Origin: a virus
Virus record (IMG/VR): IMGVR_UViG_3300048554_000481
Location: 1 to 59,128 of that record
Direction: 5' to 3' (one strand)
DNA length: 59,128 nucleotides
This document shows positions 37,798 through 44,082 of this stretch, in pieces (the first letter of the stretch is position 1; each line of letters starts with the position of its first letter). The notes under the pieces were generated by a model that did not search any database, was not told where the DNA came from, and saw only the letters and a program-made list of their open reading frames with translations. The position numbers and the translations under genes are program-made.

Positions 37798-38131
37798 CAG
37801 GTCAGTTGCCAACCCCGGAAACCTAATTAGGCTGCCATTGCCATTTCTGGCGCATAATTGTCATTTGCAATTATAGTTTTTGATCATTTTCGGAATCACC
37901 CGGCAAACTCCACTCAATTTTCATATCTGTCGATCCTAGTTCAGCCCCATCAAAAGCACACTGTATATTTTCAGCCACACGTTTATTTCTTGTTATAATC
38001 AGGATTTGTTGTTTTTCCCTAATGTATACCAAATGTCTAACTTGTGCCAACTGCCTCTCAATGTGTTTATGGTGGAGCTGTGGGGTACTGCCCCCCAGTC
38101 CAGTCTACTTCCACGTTGCTTCAACGTTTAC
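37798..38131 (-). ncRNA. ssrA: Circularly permuted (two-piece) tmRNA
   Basis: Reading the minus strand, an acceptor piece ends CAGCTCCACCA with CCA at 38072-38070, then an intervening stretch of 121 bases, then a coding piece starting at 37948 with GGGGCTGAACTAGGATCGAC, which matches the start of bacterial tmRNA. GGGGCTG pairs with CAGCTCC in all seven positions and places a G-U at the third pair, the alanyl-tRNA synthetase signal. A tag frame starts 80 bases into the coding piece. The order acceptor-then-coding is the permuted gene form known from alphaproteobacteria. The T-arm (TGGGG-GGCAGTA-CCCCA) lacks the usual TTCRA loop. It would rescue stalled ribosomes and tag their peptides. Confidence 0.88.
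37827..37868 (-). other. tmRNA proteolysis-tag reading frame
   Basis: Resume codon GCA at 37868, then codons giving ANDNYAPEMAMAA and a TAA stop at 37829-37827. Bacterial tags commonly begin AND/ANDN and end ALAA or AVAA, so the MAMAA end is a variant but keeps the double alanine read by ClpXP and ClpAP. Leading TATAATT before GCA is like other tmRNAs. Confidence 0.88.
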
Positions 38132-38136
38132 AAGTA

Positions 38137-38167
38137 TATTTATATACTATGTTTTAGGTATTGTCAA
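38137..38167 (-). promoter_or_regulatory. Dual early/late promoter of the tmRNA
   Basis: TTGACA (38167-38162), 17 bases, TATAAA (38144-38139) forms a sigma70-type promoter; the last eight bases also read TATAAATA (38144-38137), the perfect T4 late promoter core. The tmRNA could thus be transcribed at all times of infection. Confidence 0.6.
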
Positions 38168-38352
38168 GTCTCAATGGCATCTTTTAATACACATTTATAT
38201 TCAACGGTATCCCATTTGCCATCTGGTGGTATTAGTTGGTATATTGGAAGCATGTCATGACATTCTTTCTTAGTATCAAACCACTGCACATCTTGTGTTA
38301 AACAAGATCCGTTCAAACATACTGTTAGCAATATATGCCATATTACTTCCAT
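38164..38352 (-). CDS. Small two-cysteine secreted-type protein
   Basis: 62 residues. Short hydrophobic start (IWHILLTVCLNGSC) with two cysteines, then TKKECHDMLPIY and EYKCVLKDAIE, the Cys-helix...Cys-strand layout shared with the genes at 9687, 17696 and 17959. Overlaps the micropeptide at 38438 by TAATG. Its stop touches the tmRNA promoter. Confidence 0.55.
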   Translation of the reverse strand: MEVIWHILLTVCLNGSCLTQDVQWFDTKKECHDMLPIYQLIPPDGKWDTVEYKCVLKDAIET

Positions 38353-38438
38353 TAGTTACGACCCATGTGTTTAGGGCCAACGTCTCTTGCTATCCAGTCT
38401 AGTAGTTTAAACCAACGCTTGCTGATACGGATCAACAT
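38352..38438 (-). CDS. Basic micropeptide (provisional)
   Basis: 28 residues (MLIRISKRWFKLLDWIARDV then GPKHMGRN), nested in another frame over the end of the oxygenase-like gene with GGGGGA 10 bases upstream and a TAATG overlap downstream. Amphipathic and basic. Provisional because of size. Confidence 0.35.
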   Translation of the reverse strand: MLIRISKRWFKLLDWIARDVGPKHMGRN

Positions 38439-39495
38439 CTAAGTACTTCCCCCATTCGGTATAATAGTGACGCATACCAACTTCGTCGTGTATTGTTGAG
38501 TTTTCATGTCTACCATGCAGTATATGTCTATTCTCAGTACCCGGTGCCATTGATGCTCCTTGTCCTGTTACACCTAATAGATCTTCATGTAGATTACGTC
38601 CAAAAGGTCCCCAAATAGTATTGTGATGTTTGATACGAGTTTGTCTTTCTTCTGGTGTATCTTTGCGTAGTCCGTAGCCCCTAAATTCAATTAGCACACT
38701 ATTAGGCCCTAGTGGAGTAACACTATCACTACGATAAGCACTGCCACGCAAGTTAAAGTTAAAGCCCGGAAACAAGTCTACCATATACCATTGGTTAGGA
38801 GGTAGATTAGGAAAACTAAGTTCGCCTCTATCACCGTCTTTATCAAACTCAGTATAGTTAACTGTGAAGCTACTTACATTAACATGCCCATTGTCAAAAG
38901 GAACATTCTTTCTTGCAAAGTATTCGTCGTTAAATCCTGTTACACGATTGAAGTAGTGCATGAAGTCGTGATAGAATTCACTGTTGGTATCATGCCATAG
39001 TTTATAGTTGGTAGGAATAATTGCTTTATGGTAATGAAATATTTCTAGTTCTTCAGTATCGATAGCATCTGCAATACAATCAAATGCACCCGCTGTCCAT
39101 TCTTCTACACTTTGAGTTGGATTAGGATCAAGTGTTACCCATACCATACCTCCATGCTTTACTTCACAATGTAGTTGTGGTTCAACTGTTACAATAGGTG
39201 CTTGTAGTTTACCTGCTGGTGCCCACCTATCAAAGATGGTTGAGCAACTATCATAGTTACGATATGCTCGTACACCATCTCCGGTATTGTACATAATAAT
39301 ATTATATCCAGCAATTTGTGATGTACGATAATCTAGTTCATTATACATCTCACTAATATGGCATACTGGTACCCATACTTTGCTAAAGATACTTTCAATT
39401 TCTTCGTCAAATATCTTTTGACTAGAATATATCTCGCTACTAACTGATTCTACTTTTGGTTTTGCTAACCAATTTTTATGATTGCGTGGTGGCAT
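38407..39495 (-). CDS. Rieske-oxygenase-like protein without Rieske ligands
   Basis: 362 residues. The N-terminal region (SSEIYSSQKIFDEEIESIFS then KVWVPVCHISEM) and the C-terminal catalytic part (NYKLWHDTNSEFYHDFMHYF near residues 163-182, LHEDLLGVTGQG near 312-323) follow ring-hydroxylating oxygenase alpha subunits. The Rieske 2Fe-2S motif CxH...CxxH is absent: where it should be, the protein reads RAYRNYDSCSTIFDRWAPAG, with the loop deleted. The mononuclear iron site His residues look preserved. Electrons would need another route, or the protein has a different job. ATG with GGAGAGC upstream. Confidence 0.7.
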   Translation of the reverse strand: MPPRNHKNWLAKPKVESVSSEIYSSQKIFDEEIESIFSKVWVPVCHISEMYNELDYRTSQIAGYNIIMYNTGDGVRAYRNYDSCSTIFDRWAPAGKLQAPIVTVEPQLHCEVKHGGMVWVTLDPNPTQSVEEWTAGAFDCIADAIDTEELEIFHYHKAIIPTNYKLWHDTNSEFYHDFMHYFNRVTGFNDEYFARKNVPFDNGHVNVSSFTVNYTEFDKDGDRGELSFPNLPPNQWYMVDLFPGFNFNLRGSAYRSDSVTPLGPNSVLIEFRGYGLRKDTPEERQTRIKHHNTIWGPFGRNLHEDLLGVTGQGASMAPGTENRHILHGRHENSTIHDEVGMRHYYTEWGKYLDVDPYQQALV

Positions 39496-39575
39496 AATAA
39501 TGCTCTCCTTATGCTATATTTAATTTATTATAGCATAATAAAATGGTACAATCTAATACAAAGATAGTATTAACA

Positions 39576-39592
39576 AATAGGCAGTGCCTATT
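39576..39592 (-). terminator. Hairpin terminator candidate
   Basis: AATAGGC/GCCTATT, a 7-bp stem with a 3-base loop, at the end of the gene at 39591 and followed on the minus strand by TGTTAAT. Weak T-run. Confidence 0.4.
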
Positions 39593-39833
39593 AACGTTTT
39601 CTCAATACACCGTCGACTTTTATAAATGCGCCTTCCGGGCTATGAACAGCGGCTAACAATTCATCCCACTGCTTATGACTTATTCTAATATTTTGTTCTT
39701 CATCCATAATACTGCAATATTGTGAGATAAAAACGCCCTCGTCTTCTAGTTCAACTTTGAGATCTTCTTCTACACCTGTGTCGTCTAGTACTACTATTTC
39801 TATAACATCATCTTCAAATTCAACTGTATACAT
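39591..39833 (-). CDS. Small acidic hypothetical protein
   Basis: 80 residues, very acidic in the first half (EFEDDVIEIVVLDDTGVEED), with a beta-helical end. Unknown. It lies just downstream of tRNA-Trp and may share its transcript. Confidence 0.6.
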   Translation of the reverse strand: MYTVEFEDDVIEIVVLDDTGVEEDLKVELEDEGVFISQYCSIMDEEQNIRISHKQWDELLAAVHSPEGAFIKVDGVLRKR

Positions 39834-39847
39834 TTACATTTCCTAAT

Positions 39848-39922
39848 TGGCACCGGTTGGAGGAATCGAACCCCCGCCTTCAGTTTTGGAGACTGCCGTG
39901 CTACCACTAACACCAAACCGAT
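39848..39922 (-). tRNA. trnW: tRNA-Trp (anticodon CCA)
   Basis: 75 bases including an encoded CCA. Acceptor stem ATCGGTT/AACCGGT (one wobble), D-arm with GTTAGTGGTAG-type loop, anticodon loop CTCCAAA with anticodon CCA, and T-arm GGGGG-TTCGATT-CCTCC. One mismatched pair at the base of the anticodon stem (G-A). It overlaps the stop of the YqgE-like gene by one base. Confidence 0.93.
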
Positions 39923-40485
39923 TAAAAATTTAAATAGCTAGCAGTTTTTAATGTAGCTACTTTTTCAACTCCAGAGTCCCATTGATGAACAGGAGCCGTG
40001 TCCCACATCAATTCTCTACTATAAGGCAATATATTCCACATACTTAAACCATCTGTTCTACTACCTAACAATTCGCCTTCTAACTGTCCTGGTCCCCATG
40101 TACAATTACCTATCATAACTCTCCAATAGTTTGGAAACTCGTTATTGTTAAGCATCTGTATCATCTTCTTATCTCTAGTCATACACAAGTTATCATTTAA
40201 CTGAATAGTACTGTCTACTATTTGTACCTCAGAACTGTGTAGAACATATACCTGTGTCACATTTACAGGACCTCCGTAGTATATTGGACATACAACTCCT
40301 AATTGAATACTCTTTCTTAACTTTACTGCTACTCTCTGTTCCAGCTCTTTGTTTACTATCCAACCTTTAGCACCATCACCGTTTTGTTCGTGAATGTAAA
40401 CTACACTGCTACGAAAGTTTGTGTCGTGCATACTAGGTAAACTTAATAAAAAATTGTCATTAGCATTAAGTTCTGGGTTTTCCAA
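39922..40485 (-). CDS. YqgE/AlgH-family protein (UPF0301)
   Basis: 187 residues. FLLSLPSMHDTNFRSSVVYI (12-31) then HEQNGDGAKGWIVNKELE (32-49) is the start of YqgE/AlgH proteins; PIYYGGPVNVTQVYVLHS (67-84) and WRVMIGNCTWGPGQLEGELL (122-141) with WGPGQLE are the family core. Function is unknown in bacteria; AlgH is a putative regulator. A phage copy is unusual. Confidence 0.82.
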   Translation of the reverse strand: MENPELNANDNFLLSLPSMHDTNFRSSVVYIHEQNGDGAKGWIVNKELEQRVAVKLRKSIQLGVVCPIYYGGPVNVTQVYVLHSSEVQIVDSTIQLNDNLCMTRDKKMIQMLNNNEFPNYWRVMIGNCTWGPGQLEGELLGSRTDGLSMWNILPYSRELMWDTAPVHQWDSGVEKVATLKTASYLNF

Positions 40486-40669
40486 AGTCTCTATCCATAT
40501 CTATTTCTGACATTCTAACTAAGTCTGCCAGATATTTTATATCATCTACTAGTGCTTGGCATTTATGTTTATCATAACCGCCCGTTGTCTTATACCGCTC
40601 TCTATGTAATTCAAGAGCTCTTGAATGCAATACTTCTATCTTACGATAATAATCTTCTACACTGTGCAT
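40466..40669 (-). CDS. Small helical hypothetical protein
   Basis: 67 residues, helical and charged (VEDYYRKIEVLHSRALELHR). Behind a perfect sigma70-type promoter. Overlaps the YqgE-like gene by 20 bases. Confidence 0.6.
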   Translation of the reverse strand: MHSVEDYYRKIEVLHSRALELHRERYKTTGGYDKHKCQALVDDIKYLADLVRMSEIDMDRDFGKPRT

Positions 40670-40693
40670 TGATCTAACCTATTTACTTTTTGT

Positions 40694-40722
40694 ATTATAC
40701 ACATATTTAACCTGTTTGTCAA
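40694..40722 (-). promoter_or_regulatory. Perfect consensus sigma70-type promoter
   Basis: TTGACA, 17 bases, TATAAT on the minus strand, ahead of the gene at 40669. It faces the plus-strand late motif at 40721-40728. Confidence 0.8.
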
Positions 40723-40728
40723 TAAATA
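40721..40728 (+). promoter_or_regulatory. T4-type late promoter motif
   Basis: AATAAATA on the plus strand, 15 bases before the MscS-like ATG. Confidence 0.45.
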
Positions 40729-40743
40729 GTATTGGAGAAAGAC

Positions 40744-41208
40744 ATGGACGCAGAAATAATGAGTGCCGGAGGTGTAGGCTTAGAAATCACCAACTTATTA
40801 ATGCCTTTTGTAAGTGCATTAATGTTATTAGTAATCACACTATGGTTCAAAGACTTTGCTACTAAGATAGCAAAAGGTATGGCTTTTAAAATGAACAAAA
40901 GTTTTAACGAAGGCGATAACGTAATACTCGACGGCTCAGATGCACTAATTGTAAAAATAGGATTAAGTGAAACTGTATTTGGTGTATACAGCGACAAGGG
41001 ATATACTTGGCGCTTTGTACCTAATGAGCGTATTCCCATGTTGAAACTAGAAAAAGTTATTAACAAAGATCTCCACCTAGATACTGAAGCTGAGAAAGCA
41101 GAGAAACTACAAGCGATGATTGATCGTACTCAAGATTCTCAAATCGGTGCAAACAGAAATGCTATTGAGGAGATCAAAAATGGCGTCAAACGACCTACAA
41201 AAGTTTAG
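40744..41208 (+). CDS. Truncated MscS-like membrane protein
   Basis: 154 residues from the ATG at 40744 (GGAG upstream). One or two membrane spans in the first 40 residues (LLMPFVSALMLLVITLWFKD), then a beta domain FNEGDNVILDGSDALIVKIG and TWRFVPNERI that follows the MscS pattern (F..GD.V.l.G..G.V..I and iPN..i). Full MscS has three N-terminal spans and a C-terminal vestibule; both are reduced here. It could be an osmotic channel or a decoy. Followed by the lipase gene with a 29-base overlap. Confidence 0.55.
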   Translation: MDAEIMSAGGVGLEITNLLMPFVSALMLLVITLWFKDFATKIAKGMAFKMNKSFNEGDNVILDGSDALIVKIGLSETVFGVYSDKGYTWRFVPNERIPMLKLEKVINKDLHLDTEAEKAEKLQAMIDRTQDSQIGANRNAIEEIKNGVKRPTKV

Positions 41209-41959
41209 TTATGCTAGTGCATTACATTTCGCTGAACTAGCTAATCTTGCATACCAAGAAGAAAAACAATTTAAAAAAACTGCCTCTGCTATGGGATATA
41301 AGAGTGTCAAATACTTTGATGTAGACGGTGCCCAAGCATATGGTATGGCAAAAGAAGATTACATAGTGTTGGCATTTAGGGGTACGGAACCAACACAGTT
41401 CAACGATATAAAAGCAGACTTAAACGCACTACATGTACGCAACGAATTAGGAGCAGGTCGTGTACACAAAGGCTTTAAACGTGAAGTAGATGATATTTGG
41501 GAACAGATAGAAACTTGGTTAGCAAAACGCAAATACACACAAGCATATACTTGTGGACACAGTTTAGGTGGTGCTATGAGTACTATTGCATGTAGTAGAT
41601 TAGAAGAAGGTTCTATTTGTTATAGCTTTGGTTCACCAAGAGTTGGAACACCAGGTTGGGTTAGAGAGTTTGATAATAAATTTATACTACATAGATTTGT
41701 AAACAATAATGACATAGTGCCAAGAGTTCCATTTGCTATTATGTGGTATAAACATGCAGGGCATCTTAACTATATCAATACTTACGGCAACATCAGAAGT
41801 GCTACACTATGGCAAAGATTTAAAGATAGATTTAGAGGTTATCGGAGTGCATGGAAGAAACGCATGTGGTTTGATAGCATTTATGATCATTCAATGCCTA
41901 AGTATGTTAAACGTATTCATGATTTTGCTTACTATGATGACAAAATGAAATCCAAATAA
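41180..41959 (+). CDS. Class 3 lipase-like alpha/beta hydrolase
   Basis: 259 residues from the ATG at 41180 (GAGGAG at -12). AFRGTEP (about 70-76) oxyanion loop, CGHSLGGAMST (about 125-135) with the catalytic serine in GHSLG, YSFGSPRVG (about 150-158), NNDIVPRVPF (about 176-185) with the catalytic Asp, and a downstream His (KHAGHLNY) for the triad: the fungal class 3 lipase family. No signal peptide. May act on membrane lipids during lysis or assembly. Paired with the MscS-like gene in an operon. Confidence 0.8.
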   Translation: MASNDLQKFSYASALHFAELANLAYQEEKQFKKTASAMGYKSVKYFDVDGAQAYGMAKEDYIVLAFRGTEPTQFNDIKADLNALHVRNELGAGRVHKGFKREVDDIWEQIETWLAKRKYTQAYTCGHSLGGAMSTIACSRLEEGSICYSFGSPRVGTPGWVREFDNKFILHRFVNNNDIVPRVPFAIMWYKHAGHLNYINTYGNIRSATLWQRFKDRFRGYRSAWKKRMWFDSIYDHSMPKYVKRIHDFAYYDDKMKSK

Positions 41960-41963
41960 TTAA

Positions 41964-42062
41964 CTATAAACCTAAACTCCACATCCATATAGGTATAATT
42001 ATAAAATGTAAAAGCAAACAGATACCAAGCATTAGGTAAACTGTTCGCTTTTGTGGGTTCAT
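41964..42062 (-). CDS. Membrane micropeptide at the end of the electron-carrier operon
   Basis: 32 residues (MNPQKRTVYLMLGICLLLHF then IIIPIWMWSLGL), one span. The ATG overlaps the stop of the gene at 42059 (ATGA). Oxidase-associated micropeptides look like this, but homology cannot be shown by eye. Confidence 0.45.
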   Translation of the reverse strand: MNPQKRTVYLMLGICLLLHFIIIPIWMWSLGL

Positions 42063-42274
42063 TTGTTTACATTCAAGTTGCTTGGATTGTACTGCTCACC
42101 GTTATACTGTGAACCTGTTTTACCAGCGTCAGTTTCAACTCCAAAGTTACAACTAGCCACTGCTAATAAAAAAGCAAGAGAAGCATAAACTCCATACTTA
42201 CTGTATTTTATAAATGCTCCAAATGTACGTTCTGCTTCTTCCTGTGCGGCTTGCCTTACGTCTAACTCCCCCAT
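42059..42274 (-). CDS. aa3-type cytochrome oxidase subunit IV-like protein
   Basis: 71 residues from the ATG at 42274. AERTFGAFIKYSKYGVYASL (about 13-32) and a following hydrophobic span resemble the small alphaproteobacterial aa3-oxidase subunit IV (E-x-TF-x-GF-x-K...). It may alter or attach to the host terminal oxidase. The first 12 residues (GELDVRQAAQEE) are polar. Assigned from a short pattern only. Downstream of pseudoazurin and DoxX genes. Confidence 0.5.
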   Translation of the reverse strand: MGELDVRQAAQEEAERTFGAFIKYSKYGVYASLAFLLAVASCNFGVETDAGKTGSQYNGEQYNPSNLNVNK

Positions 42275-42447
42275 CCAGCAAACTCCTCTTTGTTTTGCAT
42301 TCTGACGTGACGAGTAGGCAAATAGTTTTCTGTAGGGCCTAAACACTCCCAACCTGTTTCAGCTAACCATTCCACTAACTGAGTTTTACTACCAAACCTC
42401 ATTGATGAAGTTTCTCCTGTTCGTGCATTGAGTATTGTATAATTCAT
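42262..42447 (-). CDS. Small hypothetical protein in the electron-carrier operon
   Basis: 61 residues from the ATG at 42447. Beta-rich start (MNYTILNARTGETSSMRFG) and a helical end. Overlaps the stop of the upstream gene and the start of the next. Unknown. Confidence 0.55.
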   Translation of the reverse strand: MNYTILNARTGETSSMRFGSKTQLVEWLAETGWECLGPTENYLPTRHVRMQNKEEFAGWGS

Positions 42448-42614
42448 CCGTTTGCTCCAAAACAAGGTAACAATGGAGTCATGTTACAATAACGTGCATA
42501 GTCTTCCGGCCCTACCATTGCATAAGTTGTAGCAATTGGTACTCCTGCCATTACGAATAGAATTATAAGAAAGGCCCAGCCTAGTCCTTTAGTTGTACAA
42601 TAGTTTTCACTCAT
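42444..42614 (-). CDS. Small membrane protein in the electron-carrier operon
   Basis: 56 residues from the ATG at 42614 (overlapping the DoxX stop). One span (GLGWAFLIILFVMAGVPIAT), then YARYCNMTPLLPCFG with two cysteines that might face the periplasm. Unknown. Confidence 0.55.
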   Translation of the reverse strand: MSENYCTTKGLGWAFLIILFVMAGVPIATTYAMVGPEDYARYCNMTPLLPCFGANG

Positions 42615-43015
42615 GTGCGATTTCCTCTTAGTGCAAAAAATAATCCACCTACCCATAACAGTACATGGAAGTTATCGTATAGTATGACATCCCAAAAACT
42701 TTCTGGTTGACCTACCCAAATAACACCTGTCATAATACTACAAATTGTAATACCACAAAAACGTGTTAGTACATCACCATAGTCTCTGAGCCATGCCCAA
42801 CTTGCTAATAGACCAGCCACAAGTAAACCTACGCCTGCTCCTAATTCTCCATATGCAACAACCCACCATACCAAGTATGGAAGTTCAAATGATTCAGCAT
42901 CTTCTAGTGTTACTGGAAATTTACTCAAACCCTGTTGTATGAACACAATAGCCAGCGGTATTCGCAGTAGCCAATGGCTCATACAGAACTCAGGTATACG
43001 CTTTACAAAACTCAT
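42611..43015 (-). CDS. DoxX-family membrane protein
   Basis: 134 residues with four spans. LLRIPLAIVFIQQGLSKFP (about 17-35) is the DoxX N-terminal pattern with the G-x-x-K, and VVAYGELGAGVGLLVAGLLA (about 52-71) the second. DoxX proteins associate with quinol oxidases or other electron carriers. Coupled by 4 bases to the pseudoazurin gene, which supports an electron-transfer role. Confidence 0.7.
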   Translation of the reverse strand: MSFVKRIPEFCMSHWLLRIPLAIVFIQQGLSKFPVTLEDAESFELPYLVWWVVAYGELGAGVGLLVAGLLASWAWLRDYGDVLTRFCGITICSIMTGVIWVGQPESFWDVILYDNFHVLLWVGGLFFALRGNRT

Positions 43016-43437
43016 AGATCAGCTAACAATGCCTTTAGTTTTTTCTTGCTTTTGCCACGCACTTTAGCTTTGGATATATCGTTATCACCATCACCCACAA
43101 CTACAAGAGCAATCATACCCATTGAAGCATGTGGTGTACACTGATATAGATATACGCCTGGTGTATCAAATGTAATAGCAACTTCTTTACCATTCTTTGA
43201 TTTCTTGGGTGCATCCCATCCATCTGGACCTGCAATGAATTCTACATTGTGACCTTTTGAAGTTGGTACCCAAGTAATTGTATCGCCTACGTCAATACGA
43301 GCAATGTCTTCTGAGTAAACCATTTTGGCTCCGTCATCACGCTTGTTTAACATATCGATAGTTAAGTCTTCTCCAAATGCTGGAGTTAATGCAAACACTG
43401 CAAAAAACAGTGTGAGATATGATGTCAATACTTTCAT
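43012..43437 (-). CDS. Pseudoazurin (type 1 copper protein)
   Basis: 141 residues. A signal peptide (MKVLTSYLTLFFAVFALTPA) precedes a cupredoxin: DTITWVPTSKGHNVEFIAG with the N-terminal copper His (about 52-70, His63) and PGVYLYQCTPHASMGMIALV with Cys100, His103 and Met108 in the C-terminal copper loop. This is the H...CxxHxxxxM pattern of pseudoazurins. It shuttles electrons in the periplasm to reductases or oxidases. A phage pseudoazurin is not something I know of. First gene of a five- or six-gene operon. Confidence 0.88.
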   Translation of the reverse strand: MKVLTSYLTLFFAVFALTPAFGEDLTIDMLNKRDDGAKMVYSEDIARIDVGDTITWVPTSKGHNVEFIAGPDGWDAPKKSKNGKEVAITFDTPGVYLYQCTPHASMGMIALVVVGDGDNDISKAKVRGKSKKKLKALLADL

Positions 43438-43470
43438 TTAAGTTTCCCTTTTAATATGTTTGTATAATAC

Positions 43471-43499
43471 TATATAGTACAGGTTGACCCGAAAATCAA
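43471..43499 (-). promoter_or_regulatory. Sigma70-like promoter with palindrome
   Basis: TTGATT, 17 bases, TATATA on the minus strand. The -35 and spacer also form CAGGTTGA-TTTTCGGG-TCAACCTG, an 8-bp inverted repeat that could act as an operator for the pseudoazurin operon or a terminator for the DUF1127 cluster. A similar GGTTGACTTTTGGGT element lies at 47917. Confidence 0.55.
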
Positions 43500-43524
43500 C
43501 CTGTATTTGCACTTTATAAGTGTG

Positions 43525-43584
43525 TTATTTTGTAGCAGGCTTAGGGTTTAAAAAGTCTGCTTCTTCATCTGTATAGGGCCACAT
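43525..43584 (-). CDS. Micropeptide downstream of DUF1127 genes
   Basis: 19 residues (MWPYTDEEADFLNPKPATK). The ATG overlaps the stop of the previous micropeptide (TAATG). Acidic with proline. Provisional. Confidence 0.35.
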   Translation of the reverse strand: MWPYTDEEADFLNPKPATK

Positions 43585-43628
43585 TATTTTCCTACCCTTT
43601 TTCTATATGAATGATCTGGATCTAACAT
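43584..43628 (-). CDS. Micropeptide downstream of DUF1127 genes
   Basis: 14 residues (MLDPDHSYRKRVGK). The ATG overlaps the stop of the DUF1127-like gene (TAATG) and its stop overlaps the next ATG. Chain of coupled starts. Provisional. Confidence 0.35.
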   Translation of the reverse strand: MLDPDHSYRKRVGK

Positions 43629-43816
43629 TATTTTTCGCCTCTGATTTCTTTAACTTCCATCATTAACTTTCTTGCTTCTTTGTGCATACCCATTCTAGTT
43701 AATTCTGCCGCGGCTCTTGATCTACCCGCAACTTCAAAAAATGTTCTAAATCCATTTAAGAAGTTCATTAGTAAGTCTCCTGTAGTTGCTGTGTATTCCA
43801 TTAGTAGTGTAGTCAT
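43628..43816 (-). CDS. DUF1127-related small protein
   Basis: 62 residues from the ATG at 43816 (TAATG overlap). The C-terminal FFEVAGRSRAAAELTRMGMH and KEARKLMMEV follow the short Arg-rich helix-turn-helix pattern typical of alphaproteobacterial DUF1127-type relatives. Such proteins are small RNA-binding or stress-related factors in alphaproteobacteria. Confidence 0.55.
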   Translation of the reverse strand: MTTLLMEYTATTGDLLMNFLNGFRTFFEVAGRSRAAAELTRMGMHKEARKLMMEVKEIRGEK

Positions 43817-44082
43817 TACACCCATCCTCTCAAGTTATCGTTAGCTTGTGTTTTAGTGTTCATTCCGTCTCTTCTCCAGTTACCTCTTGCAATACTTTCG
43901 ATATCACTACGACCAATTCCTAAGTCTTTTAGTTCATAGTCTGTAAGTTGTGAAAGTTCGTTTCTTGTTTGTCTAACCAGTTGTCTGTGTCTTGCTTTTG
44001 CTTTCATATCATGTACAAGTTCAAATAGTCCTTGAAATGCTTCTGAAAAAATGTTACCTACTGTTAAAATTGCTTGTGTCAT
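43816..44082 (-). CDS. DUF1127-domain protein
   Basis: 88 residues. RNELSQLTDYELKDLGIGRS (about 40-59) and DIESIARG form the DUF1127 core (L..L.d.eL.DiGi.R.dI...a). These small proteins are abundant in alphaproteobacteria, where some bind RNA and adjust metabolism or stress. A phage copy suggests takeover of host RNA control. TAATG coupled on both sides. Confidence 0.8.
   Translation of the reverse strand: MTQAILTVGNIFSEAFQGLFELVHDMKAKARHRQLVRQTRNELSQLTDYELKDLGIGRSDIESIARGNWRRDGMNTKTQANDNLRGWV

Noticed and set aside
38006-38273. Two overlapping plus-strand open frames of about 84 codons
   Set aside because: They lie opposite the tmRNA and its promoter, lack ribosome sites and read as Cys/Leu-rich noise.
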